From Marsupella aquatica (Eukaryota; Marchantiophyta): a stretch of 64,000 bases of DNA. The translations under genes were made by a program, and so were the position numbers. A model generated the notes under the pieces. The model was not told where the DNA came from, did no database searches, and saw nothing but the letters and a program-made list of their open reading frames with translations. This document shows positions 1 through 11,286 of the stretch, piece by piece (positions within the stretch are counted from its first letter, which is position 1; every line of letters begins with the position of its first letter). The stretch spans positions 16,430,001 through 16,494,000 of the forward strand of contig OZ316892.1 of NCBI GenBank assembly GCA_973895155.1, in the 5' to 3' direction.

Positions 1-1034
1 GTCAAGGACAGGGAAAAGTGGAAGCAGGAGCTGAGGGACGCAGAGGAGGCCCACATAACCGCCAACAACTGGGCCATGGCGGAGACTCAGAGAAGGGAGA
101 GGGCGTTGAAAGGAGAGCTTGAGGATATCCGTGGAGCCCTTGAGCAGAAGGAGGCCGAGTTAGGGAAATCCTATCAAGGGATTATTGCGCTGCAGCAAGA
201 GCTTGCGTCCCTGATGGCCAGCTTCAAGGCCGACCTGCGTGAGAAGGACGAACAGCTCGACCAGACTTATGCCAAGATGAATAAGATGGAGTCTGAGGTC
301 GTAACGGAGCTCGACAAGGAGCTAAGAGCAACCCAGGAGGAGAGGGCTACCTTAAAATTGGAATTGGAGGAAGCCAGAAAGGAGCTGCAGGAGGGACGGA
401 AGGACCTGGAGGAAGCCCAGGAGGAGTTGGAGGAAACCACCAGGAAGATGGAGAACTTATAGCGGCGGGCCGACAACCAAACGGAGCGGCTGAAGAAACA
501 GGCCGCAGTATTTAAGTAGCTTCATCTGGTCCAATTCCAATTGTGGGAACTCCGTTACCAGGAGGGGTACTGGCCGAAGGACAAGCCGAGACACATGCCC
601 CAGTGCCGGAGGTAGGTAGCAAAGGGAAGGGACCAGCTACCAAAACAGGGAAGAAGAAGAAGCGGAAACCTTCTGGATTTGGGAGTTATACAGCTTACCA
701 AGCCGTTGTGACCCAGGAGGTCAACCCGGCACCGACCTCCGACATGGTCACGGCAGTAGATCCACCTGTTGAAGAAGGTGGGGATGGCAAGGCCGAGGCC
801 GGGACAGCTATTGAAGCCGAGGTACCGGATCCTCCACTAGAACATGTCGGGGAGGCCGAAGCCGTATCGAAGGCCGTGACCGATGCTGAGACCAAAGCCG
901 AGGGTGGACCCAATCAAGCCGATGAAGTGTTGACTCGGTCCGGGGCAGGTAATCTGTCAGAGGACGGACCGACGGCAGTGGCTGCGGGGGAAGCATTGGG
1001 GGCGTCCATTGAGGATCCGCCACCGGTGTCGTGA
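1..1034 (+). pseudogene. Gag-like coiled-coil ORF of a retroelement, 3' part
   Basis: The reading frame is open from base 1, so the 5' part lies outside the window. Codons 1-153 are almost pure charged heptads rich in Glu, Lys and Leu, a long predicted coiled coil. An in-frame TAG at 460-462 replaces the Gln codon of the homologue on the minus strand at 11287-13063. A second TAG follows near 517, and the frame then shifts to the 543-1034 frame. That part holds a Lys/Arg-rich patch (KKKKRKPS) and a low-complexity Ala/Glu/Pro tail ending near ASIEDPPPVS. The same order of coiled coil, basic patch and acidic tail occurs in the other copy, so this is a repeat-family protein and not a host gene. 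A structural gag-like role is inferred from its position next to an LTR-like segment; no zinc knuckle or protease is visible. Confidence 0.6.
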
Positions 1035-1935
1035 TGGTGCAAGGGCATCGTTCCTTTTAGGAAGGGTGGACGTGGAGGTAGGAGGCGTGAGTGGGCAGGG
1101 TGGGCTCAGATCTCCAAGTTTAGGATTAGGATCAAGACCAGGAGACGGCCCTAACACTTAGATTAGTGGGATGGCGGATCCATTGGTAGGAGCAACACTT
1201 GTGCTCCTGCCTCGCTGTACAGTTAGGTAGATTATAGGTAGGATAGATTAAGCTTACGCAGCGAAGTTCTGGACAGATCCACTGCCAGGATAAATACCTG
1301 GGCAGCGGGGAGTCCAGGGCCTCTTCTTTAGCAAGTTTTTAGTTGCACCAGCAGGGCTGGGATCAAGTAGTAAGAGAAGCTCTCGGTTAGTTATACAGTG
1401 ACCCTTGTGTATATTCATGTTTCCTCATACCTAAGAACTGAATAAAGTTGGCCTCACGGCTTAGTTCGTAGAGCTTGTGTATGAGATGTACTATTTGTAT
1501 GGCAAGTGCATGGTATAACTCAGTCAGAAGGAGTCATTTTGCTATTTGTGTATCACATTAACTTGTGTGAAGAGTGCCCACATCAATGAAGGGAAGTAGC
1601 AAGGGAGTGAGAGTTGGATGTGTCGAGCTGAGAGAGGTCTTAGCGGCTTAACCAAGCCAATTGGGGATCATTCCGGCGGCGGAATCCAAACATACCTAAT
1701 GGAAGACCAGGAGAGGATTACAAGGGAAAGCCTAGAATAGGCCGGCTAAGTATCTCATGACCCGATGAAGGATCTATCCAGTATATGTGTGTAAAATGTT
1801 AATAGTAGTAGAAAGAGAGTTAGCAGTGTCCCATGCCGCTAAGCCGCGGAACGGCCTCGCCGAGGACGAAACCTGCGGGAATCGGCTTGAGCAAGGGGGT
1901 TTTCTTGGGTTTGGGGAGCCATGGGATGCACCACA
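1035..1935 (+). repeat. LTR-like terminal segment of the gag-like family (ends CACCACA)
   Basis: This non-coding stretch follows the gag-like ORF. It recurs in reverse orientation at 10375-11250 and 2672-3590, and its last 300 bases recur at 28500-28798. It ends in CACCACA at 1935, the same end that is bounded by a 5-bp target duplication at 28798, so I take 1935 as the element terminus. The matching start of a complete LTR could not be found here. Confidence 0.55.
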
Positions 1936-2671
1936 ATAACGCTAACCCAATTGTTTGGGGATTGGATGATACGATGCGACTTAAATTGGAACATCGGTAA
2001 AAACTGCACCAATCCGCCGAAGGGGTCCGATTTGAGGAGAATTGGATTAAGGGTGAATTCTGTACTAGTGCTTTTGGATTAGTTTTATAGTTGGACTTGT
2101 TGTAAGTGGTTGCCTTTGTGGTTTGTGGTCTTATTGTTCTTATTCCACGAGCTGATTGATTGTGAACTTTATATGACTCTTGAGTCAACGCGACAACAAA
2201 TTGCACCTACAATAGGTTGTCAACGACTAGCCTAAATGACAAGAAACATTGATTGGTTGCAGCACCCATGCCTCCCCTTGGATACTAGAATCTCGGGGGG
2301 GTCACTCTATGTAAGGCCCTACATCATGTGCAATGTTTTAGGGTCTGGACCCCCTAACTTTTAAGTGAATTTTTTTCCTCACACCCTTACTTTATGAAAA
2401 GCGACCATTTTTTGAATTAATTACCCCTAAAAATATTTAAGTAAAGTTCTTTCATGATTTAAAAAATGCCTATGAAGAGAAGTTAAGTTACTCAATAATG
2501 TAGATTCATGCGTGAACAGTTCCATTGAAGTAAGATTCTCCAGCAGAGCATGGTGGGTGCCAGGTACTATGAATAGGTAACCGAACACCATAGGTTGCCT
2601 ATTCAAGGCATCAGTACTCTACCTTGTTTCACAAACTCCTGCATGATGATGTCCACATGACGGAGGGGAAT
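1936..2671. other. No recognisable gene
   Basis: The stretch between the terminus at 1935 and the inverted copy starting at 2672 is AT-rich. I see no conserved coding region or RNA gene in it. Confidence 0.5.
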
Positions 2672-3914
2672 TGTGGTGAGTCCCATGGCTCCCTTAACCC
2701 AAGAACCCTCCCTGAACAAGTCGATTCCCATTGGTTTCGCTCTTGCCAAGGCCGGTTCCGCGGCTTATCGGCATGGGACGTTGCTTACTCTTGACTTCTT
2801 TCTAACCACATATACTAGACAGATCCTTCATCGGGTCATGAGATATGCACCCGGCCTACTCTAGGCCTCTCCTTACTCTCTTCTGCCGGTCTCCCTTCAG
2901 GTATGTTTGGATTCCGCCCCCAGAATGATGCCCAATCGGCTTAGGTAGCCGCTAAGATCCCTCTCAGCTCAACACATCCAATTCTCCCTACTTCTAAACT
3001 TTCTTTCTCTCCTGGTCGTTGATGTGGGCAATCTTCACACAAGTTGATGCGACACACAATTAGGAAGATGACTCCTACTGACTAAGGTATGTCGTGCCAT
3101 TGCAATACAAGGAGTACTTCTCATACAAAGGTCTGCGAACTAAGCCATAAGGCCAATTACTCTATTCAGCTCTTAGGCATGAGGAAACATGAATGTACAC
3201 AAGGGTCACAACATAACTAACCGAGAGCTTCTCTTAACTAATTGATCCCAGCCTTGTTGGTGCACTAAAAACTTGCTTTAAGAAAAAGGCCCTCGGGTCC
3301 CCGCTGCCCAGGTATATATTTATCCTAGCAGCGTACCTACCTATTTCCTTGCTGCGTAAGCCAATCTACCCCTAAGTGGAATCTACCTATATACAGCGAG
3401 GCAAGAGCACAAGTGTTGCTCTTACTAGTGGATCTGCAATCCCACTAATCTAAGTGTCAGGGTCGCTTCTTGACCCTAATCCTAATCCTAAATCTAGAGG
3501 TCTGCGCCTGCTCTGCCCACTCACGCCTCCTACCTCCACGTACGCCCTCCCTAACATGGATGGCACCCTTCCACTGTCACGATGCTGGTGGCTAGCCCTC
3601 AATGGACGCCCCCAATCCTTCCTCGACGGCCAATGTAGGCTTCCCGTCCTCTGACAGGTTACCCAAACCTGACTGGGTCAACCCATCTTTGGCGTGATCG
3701 GGCCTCACCCTTACCTCGGCCTTTGCTTCTCCGGCTTCTGCTTGCCCGGCTTTTGCCTCCCCGGCTTCTGCCTCCTTGACTTCTGTTAGTGGGGGTCCAC
3801 CCCTGTGGCTTTTGCACTGTCCCCCTGGCATCGGCTACCCTGCCGTAGTGGTCCTCCTCATAGGCTTGTTCTATGAGTTGGGTTGTCTCGTCCTCCCAAG
3901 GTTGGGTTGATGTT
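2672..3914 (-). mobile_element. Truncated inverted copy of the gag-like retroelement
   Basis: On the minus strand the element ends at 2672 (TGTGGTGAGTCCC read on plus), the same terminus as at 1935 and 10375. Moving right it carries the LTR-like segment. At 3592-3831 it carries a remnant of the gag-like C-terminus, with tandem (K/G)AEAGEAKAGQ units followed by the family ending NLSEDG...GASIEG. The coiled-coil part is missing. It abuts the inverted-repeat element at 3915. Confidence 0.55.
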
Positions 3915-4667
3915 TGTGATGCCTAGCCAGGATTCACTAGGCCAGTTAAAATGGTAAAACCGGGAGTGTACCCTAAAAACACATTATTATAGTAACAAAA
4001 AACAAGGAAATATAAACAATTAAGGGTGACTATGGAACCCGAGCCGAGGCCGGAAGTAAGGACGCCACGGCAGGGAACACAATTAGGGTTAGGGTGCGCT
4101 AAGTGCCAACGGCTAGGGGTAACCAACGGGAAGGAAGACCAGGCAAAGGGGGGGCGTAAGGACCGATCGCAAGGAATGGCGGCTCATTTGCAAGCACAAA
4201 CTAAGCAAACGATTACATGAAGCCAACTACTGTCAGCTACTTAGGCAAGCACTCTGGGCGGGAGCAGATACCGACTATCAACTCAAGGAGGGTATGAGCA
4301 ACGTCAATCAAGCTGCTCATTTCTTGGGATGCTTGTTCGAACGGGCAACTGAGTACATTGGGACCTACGAGGACAAAGAATCGGAAAGGGCAGCTCGGGA
4401 ACGGCAGGAGCTCGCTTGACTGTGGGAGCTGCAGAAGTCTGCCTTCCTAGGAGGAGAGCTTACCCTAGCCGCCGACACTTAGCGCGCCCTAACCCTAATT
4501 GTGTTCCCTGTTGTGGCGTCCTTACTTCCGGCCTTGGCTCGGGTTCCATAGTCACCCTTAATTGTTTATATTTTCCTTGTTTTTTGTTACTATACTAATG
4601 TGTTTTGAGGGTACACTCCCAGTTTTACCATTTTAACTGGCCTAGTGATTCCTGGCTAGGCATCACA
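3915..4667. mobile_element. 753-bp inverted-repeat (foldback-like) element
   Basis: The left 208 bases (3915-4122) and the right 207 bases (4461-4667) are near-identical in inverted orientation, differing at a handful of positions. Both outer ends read TGTGATGCCTAGCCAGG inward. The 340-bp core has no convincing gene. No clear target duplication is visible (flanks end in gatgtt and cttcac). The same terminal sequence begins the element at 26031, so the family is present at least three times. It could be a foldback transposon or two head-to-head LTR ends. Confidence 0.65.
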
Positions 4668-5065
4668 CTTCACGTATCGCAAAACATTTTTGAAGCAATA
4701 ACCATTGAATACTTTAGCGATCTTCATCACTTCGCAAATTCATTGCGATGCGATGGCCATCCAACACGTTGCAAATGTTTTAATATCTCAAACTGTTTTG
4801 CGATTGCAACCATCTTGCAAATGAGCAATATTTACGATATGACTAACTTGCAATTCCAGTAGGCTCGCAAAGATTGTGCTTGTCAAGGGTCTCATTTTGT
4901 GAATGTTTAAATGGTTTCACAAATTTGAGAACCTTGAGTATTCGGAAGTTTGCAATGAGTTCATGGTGGAAATTAGTGATCATATTAGTATCGCAAATTA
5001 GTGATGAGTTTGCGTCGGTCAGGGTTTCGCAAGATGTTTTGCAAAATATTATGAGCGCTTCAAAG
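4668..5065. other. No recognisable gene; recurring TCGCAAA-like words
   Basis: This AT-rich stretch repeatedly uses words such as tcgcaaa and ttgcaaa. Short open frames show no family I recognise. It may be degenerate transposon DNA. Confidence 0.4.
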
Positions 5066-5610
5066 AGGTGGAAAAGGAATGGGATTGGGGAGAGAGGGTA
5101 AAGGAGGGAGGATACATGTAATTTTTAGGGAGGGACAATGCAAAGGAGGAGGAAGGGAATGGGGCTAGGAGGGACAAGGAACGGAGGGATTAAAGAGGGA
5201 GGATACAGGTTTAGGGGGCACAAGGAAATGAGGGAGTAGGAAGGGTATGTACATATAGTTTTAGGGAGGGTTTTGATTTAGGGAGGGAAAACAAAAAGGA
5301 GGGAGGAGGAAATGTATGTATGTATAGTTTTAGGGAGGATATTGATTTAGAGAGGGACAAGGAAAGGAGGGAGGGTATTGGTTTAGAGAGGGACAAGGAA
5401 ATGAGGGAGGAGAGAATCTAGGTTGTATAGGTAAGAGTGGGGGACAGGGGTGGAAAGTAAGGAAAGTATAGGGTTGAAATAGAAAGGGGTTGGGACAAGG
5501 AGAGGAAGGAGGGTTTAATAAGAGGGATAGACAATGAAACAAAGGAGGAGGGAGGTGGGTACAAGTAATAAGGAGAAAGGCTAGGGGGGATTAGGAAAGC
5601 ACGGAGGATG
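5066..5610 (+). repeat. Purine-rich G/A low-complexity tract
   Basis: For roughly 540 bases the plus strand is almost all A and G, with recurring units of the type ggagggaca and aaggagggagga. Open frames here (Ser/Pro/Phe-rich on the minus strand) are composition artefacts. It lies just outside the CACTA transposase C-terminus. Confidence 0.7.
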
Positions 5611-5849
5611 GAGGACCACAAGCAACATGAGTTTTCTTTGCATAAAGTCTACCAAAAGGTGTGGTGAGTGTGGGGTAGGGATGGGAGATACAGAAAAACA
5701 ACATTTGAAAATGATATACTTACAAAACATAAGTTTATTGATAATTAAGAAGCACATATTTCTCCATTCTACCGAGAAGAGAAATCTTCTTATCATCAAA
5801 TCTAACTATATATCCGTGTAGCTATATATCCACAAACACAGACCCCTCA

Positions 5850-6683
5850 AAATTGGTCCTCATTATCTTCAGGTTGGGACACAACTAGAATATCAAGCTT
5901 TTCCCCAATGATTGAACGAGACCGTGGCACATATGTGATGACAAGTGACCATTCCTCTGGGTTTGGGGGGGGGGTATGGAATATAGAAACCTTGTTCCAC
6001 ATGACTTGGAAAAGTGAACGGCTCTGATATTTGCCAATGAGATGGTTGGAAACTAGTGGCAGACGTCTTTAGTCATGTAAATCCACACTCATCTTGAACC
6101 ATAATAGGATTGTTACCTGCAAGGTTCACTTTGAACCACTTGCACTTGAAGATATACTCTTCAAACTTTGATTGTGCATCATAAGATATCACTAGAATCT
6201 CTTCTACCTTTCCATAATGTGGCACAACATCTTGAATAATATTCGTGTCATGGCGACTGCTGTGGGAATCTTGAGAGAATTGTCCTTGAACTCCACAATC
6301 AAAGGTATGAACCCTCTTCTCATCAAGGGAAGAAATCCTAAAATCATCAAACCATAAGGACATGTTACATAAAAATAAACACAAACATATTCCAATTACC
6401 AGAACATACCAAGAATCTGCCTCTTCAATATACGTGCTTGTATTACAAATGAATTAAATTAAACCAACTGACTCAAATAAAAGGTTACTAAGGTAGATGG
6501 AGATCACCTTAAATGTCTTCCTTGTGTCCACATTGCTGTCCTTGTTGTAACCATTCTCAAGGGACCATGAACAATGGTACAAACATCATCTGTGATAGCC
6601 AAAAAATGTAATACACTCTCTCCCCTGACCACCATGTCATCCACCTCAACTAACTTCTCCTTTATATAGTCAAGGTACCCTAA
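5850..6683 (-). pseudogene. CACTA (En/Spm) Tnp2-type transposase, C-terminal fragment
   Basis: Minus-strand frames carry the characteristic C-terminal part of plant Tnp2 proteins: a stretch around EEILVISYDAQSKFEEYIFK, then KCKWFKVN and DECGFT at 6073-6150. A displaced frame follows to about 5850 with a segment resembling EQGFYIPYPP...EEWSLVI. The upstream part of the gene continues at 15889 on the far side of the Copia insertion. Several frameshifts and stops are present, so it is not functional. In an intact element the protein would be the transposase that cuts and moves the CACTA element. Confidence 0.65.
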
Positions 6684-6989
6684 ACCATCCAACGCACAAG
6701 AGTCGACACAAAGAGATACGTGGTTCACCTCCACATGAGGCTACGTCCACGAGAACACACATGAGCTTTACGACACTCTAGGCCGACCGGCCATACCAAG
6801 CATCCACAGCGCAAGCTCTCTCTATCTCTCAACTAGCTCCGTAACAATGAGCCTGAGTTCCCCCTCTCCAAGCAAACACCACTTGGTTATACAGTGTGTA
6901 CAGCATGACTAACCTAACCAAGTCTGCGACTAAGGTTAGCCTTAACTACGGTACATTTGTAACTCTAGACCTAAGAGTAAATTCTAACA
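6684..6989 (-). repeat. 3' LTR of the Copia element
   Basis: This is a direct repeat of 15590-15888, including the run of tctctctatctctcaacta. On the minus strand it starts TGTTAGAATTTACTC at 6989. Its far end is truncated at about 6684 against CACTA sequence. A polypurine tract, AAGGGGGAGAT on minus, lies immediately upstream at 6990-7000. Confidence 0.75.
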
Positions 6990-7180
6990 ATCTCCCCCTT
7001 GACTCTGGTCTAGGGGAGGGTAAAGACTGCTACCAATATGACTGCTCAGCGGGAAGTTCTGGAAAGAAAAACCAAACCGGTTTTTCCCTAGTTATACGAG
7101 AGTAGACCAGAACTAAGCCATAGCCTATACAAGGAATGAGCAAGAGCATATCTCAGTATCTACACAAATGTTAAATAACC

Positions 7181-10100
7181 CTACTTGTGAGGCAATTGCA
7201 AAACCTGCAACGCATCACGGTGTCTAGAAAAACTCTCCAAAGGAATCACTTTGGTAAAAGCGTCAGCCGGGTTGAGTTTACCGTCAATCTTGACTAGCTC
7301 AAACATATTATTAGACACAGTCTGCCTGATAAAATGGTACCTGACGTTGATGTGCTTCACTCTGCTGTCCATCACCTGGTGGAGTGCACTCTAACTATCA
7401 CAATGGAGCTTCAATTCCCCTATGGCAATCCCATCTCAGTGATAAGTCTATCCAACCAAATTGCTTCCTTTGTTGCTTTCACTGCTGCAACATACTCCGC
7501 TTCTGTAGTAGACTAAGCAATACACTTTTGCAAAGTAGACCTCCAACTTATGCATCCACCTCCAAGTGTGAACACATAACCTATTGTTGACCTCCTCTGA
7601 TCCAGATCCTGTGCATAGTCAGCATCTACATAGCCCATCAATGATCTAGCATTATCAGCATGTGCATCAAACAATAGACCATGATCCACGGTACCCTTCA
7701 AATACCAAATAATCCACTTCACTGCTTCCCAGTGTACCTTCCCTGGATTTGACATGTACCTGCTCACCTTGCCCATAGCCATGGCAAGATCAGGTCTAGT
7801 GCAAGTCATCAAATACATGAGACTCCCCACTACCTTGTCATACGGAACCTTTGACATCAACCCCTTCTTTGTGTCATCCGTAGGACAAAAAGCTGATGAC
7901 AACTTGAAGTATGGAGCCAACGGGGTACTTACTGGCTTGCTATCCCCCATGTTGAACCTAGCTTGCAATTACCTTCCTCGCATAACTGCTCTGCGTCAAC
8001 CATAGCTTACCAGCCTTCAAGTCCCTAGTGATCTCCATACCCAAAATTCTCTTAGCTGGCCCTAAGTCCTTCATCTTAAACTTTGCACTAAGCAGTGCCT
8101 TGAGCTTAACAATCTCAGACCTATCCTTGGCCGCAATAAGCATGTCATCCACATAAAGTACTAAAACAATGAACCCAAAAATAACATTCTTCATCGGTTT
8201 AAGATACACACATGGATCAAACACACTCCTACGAAAGCCTTGTGCACGGATCTAATCATCAAACCGCTTATTCCACTATCTTGGTGACTGCTTCAACCCG
8301 TACAAGGATCTCAGCAATCTGCAACCCAAATTCTCTTGCCCTTTCTTCACAAAACCTAGCGGTTGTCTCATGAAGATCACCTCTTCCAAGGTGCCATAGA
8401 GGAAAGCTGTGACAACATCCATCTGATCTAGCAACAGACCAAACATAACAACAAGCACACACAATAGCTGTATTGTTGAATACTTAGCAACTGACGAGAA
8501 GACTTCATTGTAATCCACATTTTTTTCCTATGTGAATCCCTTGGCTACCAACCTAGCCTTGTAGACCTTTGATCCACCTCCTGTGGACTGATCCTTCAGC
8601 TTGTATATCCACTTGCTGTCCACCACTTGCTGTTCCTCAGGCAGCTTGATAAGCTACCAAGTTTTGTTGTCCTTCAGTGACTGCATTTCTGTTTGCATTG
8701 CTATAGCCCATTCCTACTTCTCCTTTGAAGCACTTGCTTCATGAAATGAAGAAGGTTCCCCTTCTTCCAAAATCAACGCGTCACCCTCATCATCAGTAAC
8801 AAAGTCCTCCTCTTGCAATTGAGATGAATCAACCCATTGTCCATACCTTGGTGGAGCGCATACAGTGCGACCAGATGCTCTTCTAGCCGATGACTCCGGT
8901 TGATTTGCGTGTGCTGGTACAATTTGAAGCTCAGCAACATCCACTTGTTGCTCACCAGCATCAATAAACTCCTCTGGTTCTTCTGGCACAAGAACCAACT
9001 CCATAATTGGAGCAACTCCTTCTCTCCGGTCATGCACATCATGACCAATCTCCCCCTCAATGAGATTCGGGATAGGAGATTTTCCTTTGTCAGTATGGGA
9101 GACCTGAGTATTCTCCCCCTCCTTCAATAATCTGGATTCATTGAAGGAAACATCCCTACTGACAACGAGCTTATAGGCAATAGGATCCCATAGCCTATAG
9201 GCTTTCACACCACTCTGGTACCCAAGAAAAATACATTTCTTGGAGGTAGGATCCAACTTGGTCCTATTCTGCTTCGGTGTGAGAGCATATGCATCACTTC
9301 CAAAAACTACCAAGCCTTGATAGTCTGCTTGCCGCTTATAGCGCATCTCAAACGGCGTTTTGAAATTAATAGCACTAGAAGGAGAAAAAATTACCAAATA
9401 AGTTGCGATATTGACAGCTTCTGCCCAAAATTCTTGTGGTAAACTTGATTGGCTCAACATACTCCATGACCACTCCAACAGTGTCCGATTGAGCCTCTCA
9501 GCGACACCATTCTACTGCGGAGTATAAACTGTGGTGAGATGGCAAGTTATCCCCTGTTTTGAACAGTACTCTTCAAATTCCACTGAAGTGTACTCCCCGC
9601 CGTTGTCTGAACTTAGACTCTTCACCCTTGTATCCAAACACTTGACAGTGTTTCCAGTCTGATTCTCCACCTGGGCCTTCCACTTCTTAAAAATGGACAA
9701 GACATCAAACTTATGCGTCATGAAATAAATCCACACAAATCTTGAGTAATCGTCAATAAATGATACATAGTACAACTTTCCAAAGTGTGAGGGAGTCGGG
9801 GATGGACCCCACACGTCACTATGTATGTACTCAAGAACCGCTTTGGAACGATGAGTTCCAACACCAAAAGGACGACGATGTTGCTTTCCAAGAATGCAAT
9901 GCTCAGAGAACTCTAATTTACAAGATTGCAAATCAGAAATGAGTCCATTCTTCCGTAAGATAGCCAAACCCTTCTCACTCATGTGGCCTAGCCGTGAATG
10001 CCACAGTTGAGTCATCTCCTTGTGAGACTTGGTTACATTGGCCTCTCCACATATAGTATTGCCCTATAACACATACAAATTCTTCTGTCTACTCCCCTTC

Positions 10101-10374
10101 AAAATCACTGTCTCTCCCGACCTGACTTGAAGTTCACCATCAATAACGCTCCATTGATGACCATTTGAATCCAACACACCGAGTGAAATCAGATTCTTAC
10201 GCATGCCAGGTACATACCTGACTCCGGACACTGTGCGCACAGTGCCATCAAACATTTGAATCTTCACAGACCCAATTCCCTCAATTTGACAGGAGTGATC
10301 ATTTCCCATCAGAACTAAACCGTTTAAAATAGAGTAAGAACTGAAAAACTCACAAATGTAACAAATATGAAAAG
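7181..10374 (-). pseudogene. Copia pol (protease remnant, integrase, RT, RNase H)
   Basis: From 10374 downward there is the rear of the protease/GAG-pre-integrase region (LVLMGNDHSC, FDGTVRTVSGVRYVPGM), then the integrase zinc region (WHSRLGHMSEKGLAIL, CILGKQHRRPF). Integrase core motifs follow (IHSDVWGP, SSDNGGEYTS), then NGVAERLNRTLLE after an in-frame TAG that replaces the Gln of TPQQ. The RT region includes MDVVTAFLYG and YVDDMLIAA. RNase H motifs include YVDADYAQDLDQRRST and STTEAEY. The catalytic Asp-Ser-Gly of the protease is missing at the junction with the insertion at 10375. Multiple stops and frameshifts make this a dead copy. Confidence 0.8.
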
Positions 10375-11250
10375 TGTGGTGCGTCCCATGGCGCCCCAAA
10401 CCCAAGAAACCCCCTCGCACAAGCCGATTCCCGCAGGTTTCATCCTCGACGAGGCCGTTTCCACGGCTTAGCGACATGGGACGCTGCTAATCTCCTCTAC
10501 TACTACGATTAACATCTTACACACATATACTGGACAGATCCTTCATCGGGTCATGAGATACTTAGCCGGCCTATTCTAGGCCCTCCCTTGTATTCCTCTC
10601 CTGGTCTTCCATTAGGTATGTTTGGATTCCGCCGCCGGAATGATCCCCAATTTGGCTTGGTTAAGCCACTAAGACCTCTCTCAGCTCGACACATCCATCT
10701 CACTCCCTTGCTACTTCCCTTCATTGATGTGGGCACTCTTCACACAAGTTAATGCGACACACAAATAGCAAAATGACTCCTTCTAACTGAGTTATACCAT
10801 GCACTTGCCATACAAATAGTACATCTCATACACAAGCTCTGCGAACTAAGCCATGAGGCCAACTCTATTCAGTTCTTAGGTATGAGGAAACATGAATATA
10901 CACAAGGGTCACTATATAACTAACCGAGAGCTTCTCTTACTACTTGATCCCAGCCCTGCTGGTGCAACTAGAAACTTGCTAAAGAAGAGGCCCGAAACTC
11001 CCCGCAGCCCAGGTATTTATCCTTGTTGTGGATCCGCCTGATTCCTTGCAGCGTAAGCCTAATCTACTTACTGTAATCTACCTAACTGTAATCTACCTAT
11101 GTACAATGAGGCAGGAGCACAAGTGTCGCCCTCACTCGTGGATCCGCAATCCCACTAATCTAAGTGTTAGGGCCGTCTCCTGGTCCTGATCCTTAGTCTA
11201 AACTTGGAGATCAGCGCTCGCCCTGCCCACTCACGCCTCCTACCTCCACG
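10375..11250 (-). repeat. LTR-like terminal segment, minus orientation
   Basis: It is the reverse complement of the segment at about 1035-1935, sharing the terminus CACCACA and internal landmarks such as the ccggcctattctaggcc and ggatccgc... stretches. No coding content. Confidence 0.6.
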
Positions 11251-11286
11251 TCCACCCTCCCTAAAAGGGACGGCTCCCTTACACCG

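Noticed and set aside
695-1157. Minus-strand open frames opposite the gag-like ORF
   Set aside because: They are shadows of the plus-strand Ala/Glu-rich frame, which is conserved in another copy.
3476-3500. CCTAATCCTAATCCTAAAT as telomere-like repeats
   Set aside because: Only three imperfect units, within an LTR-like segment shared with other copies; not a telomeric array.
5211-5799. Ser/Pro/Leu-rich minus-strand ORFs
   Set aside because: They arise from the purine-rich tract composition; no domain or homologue.
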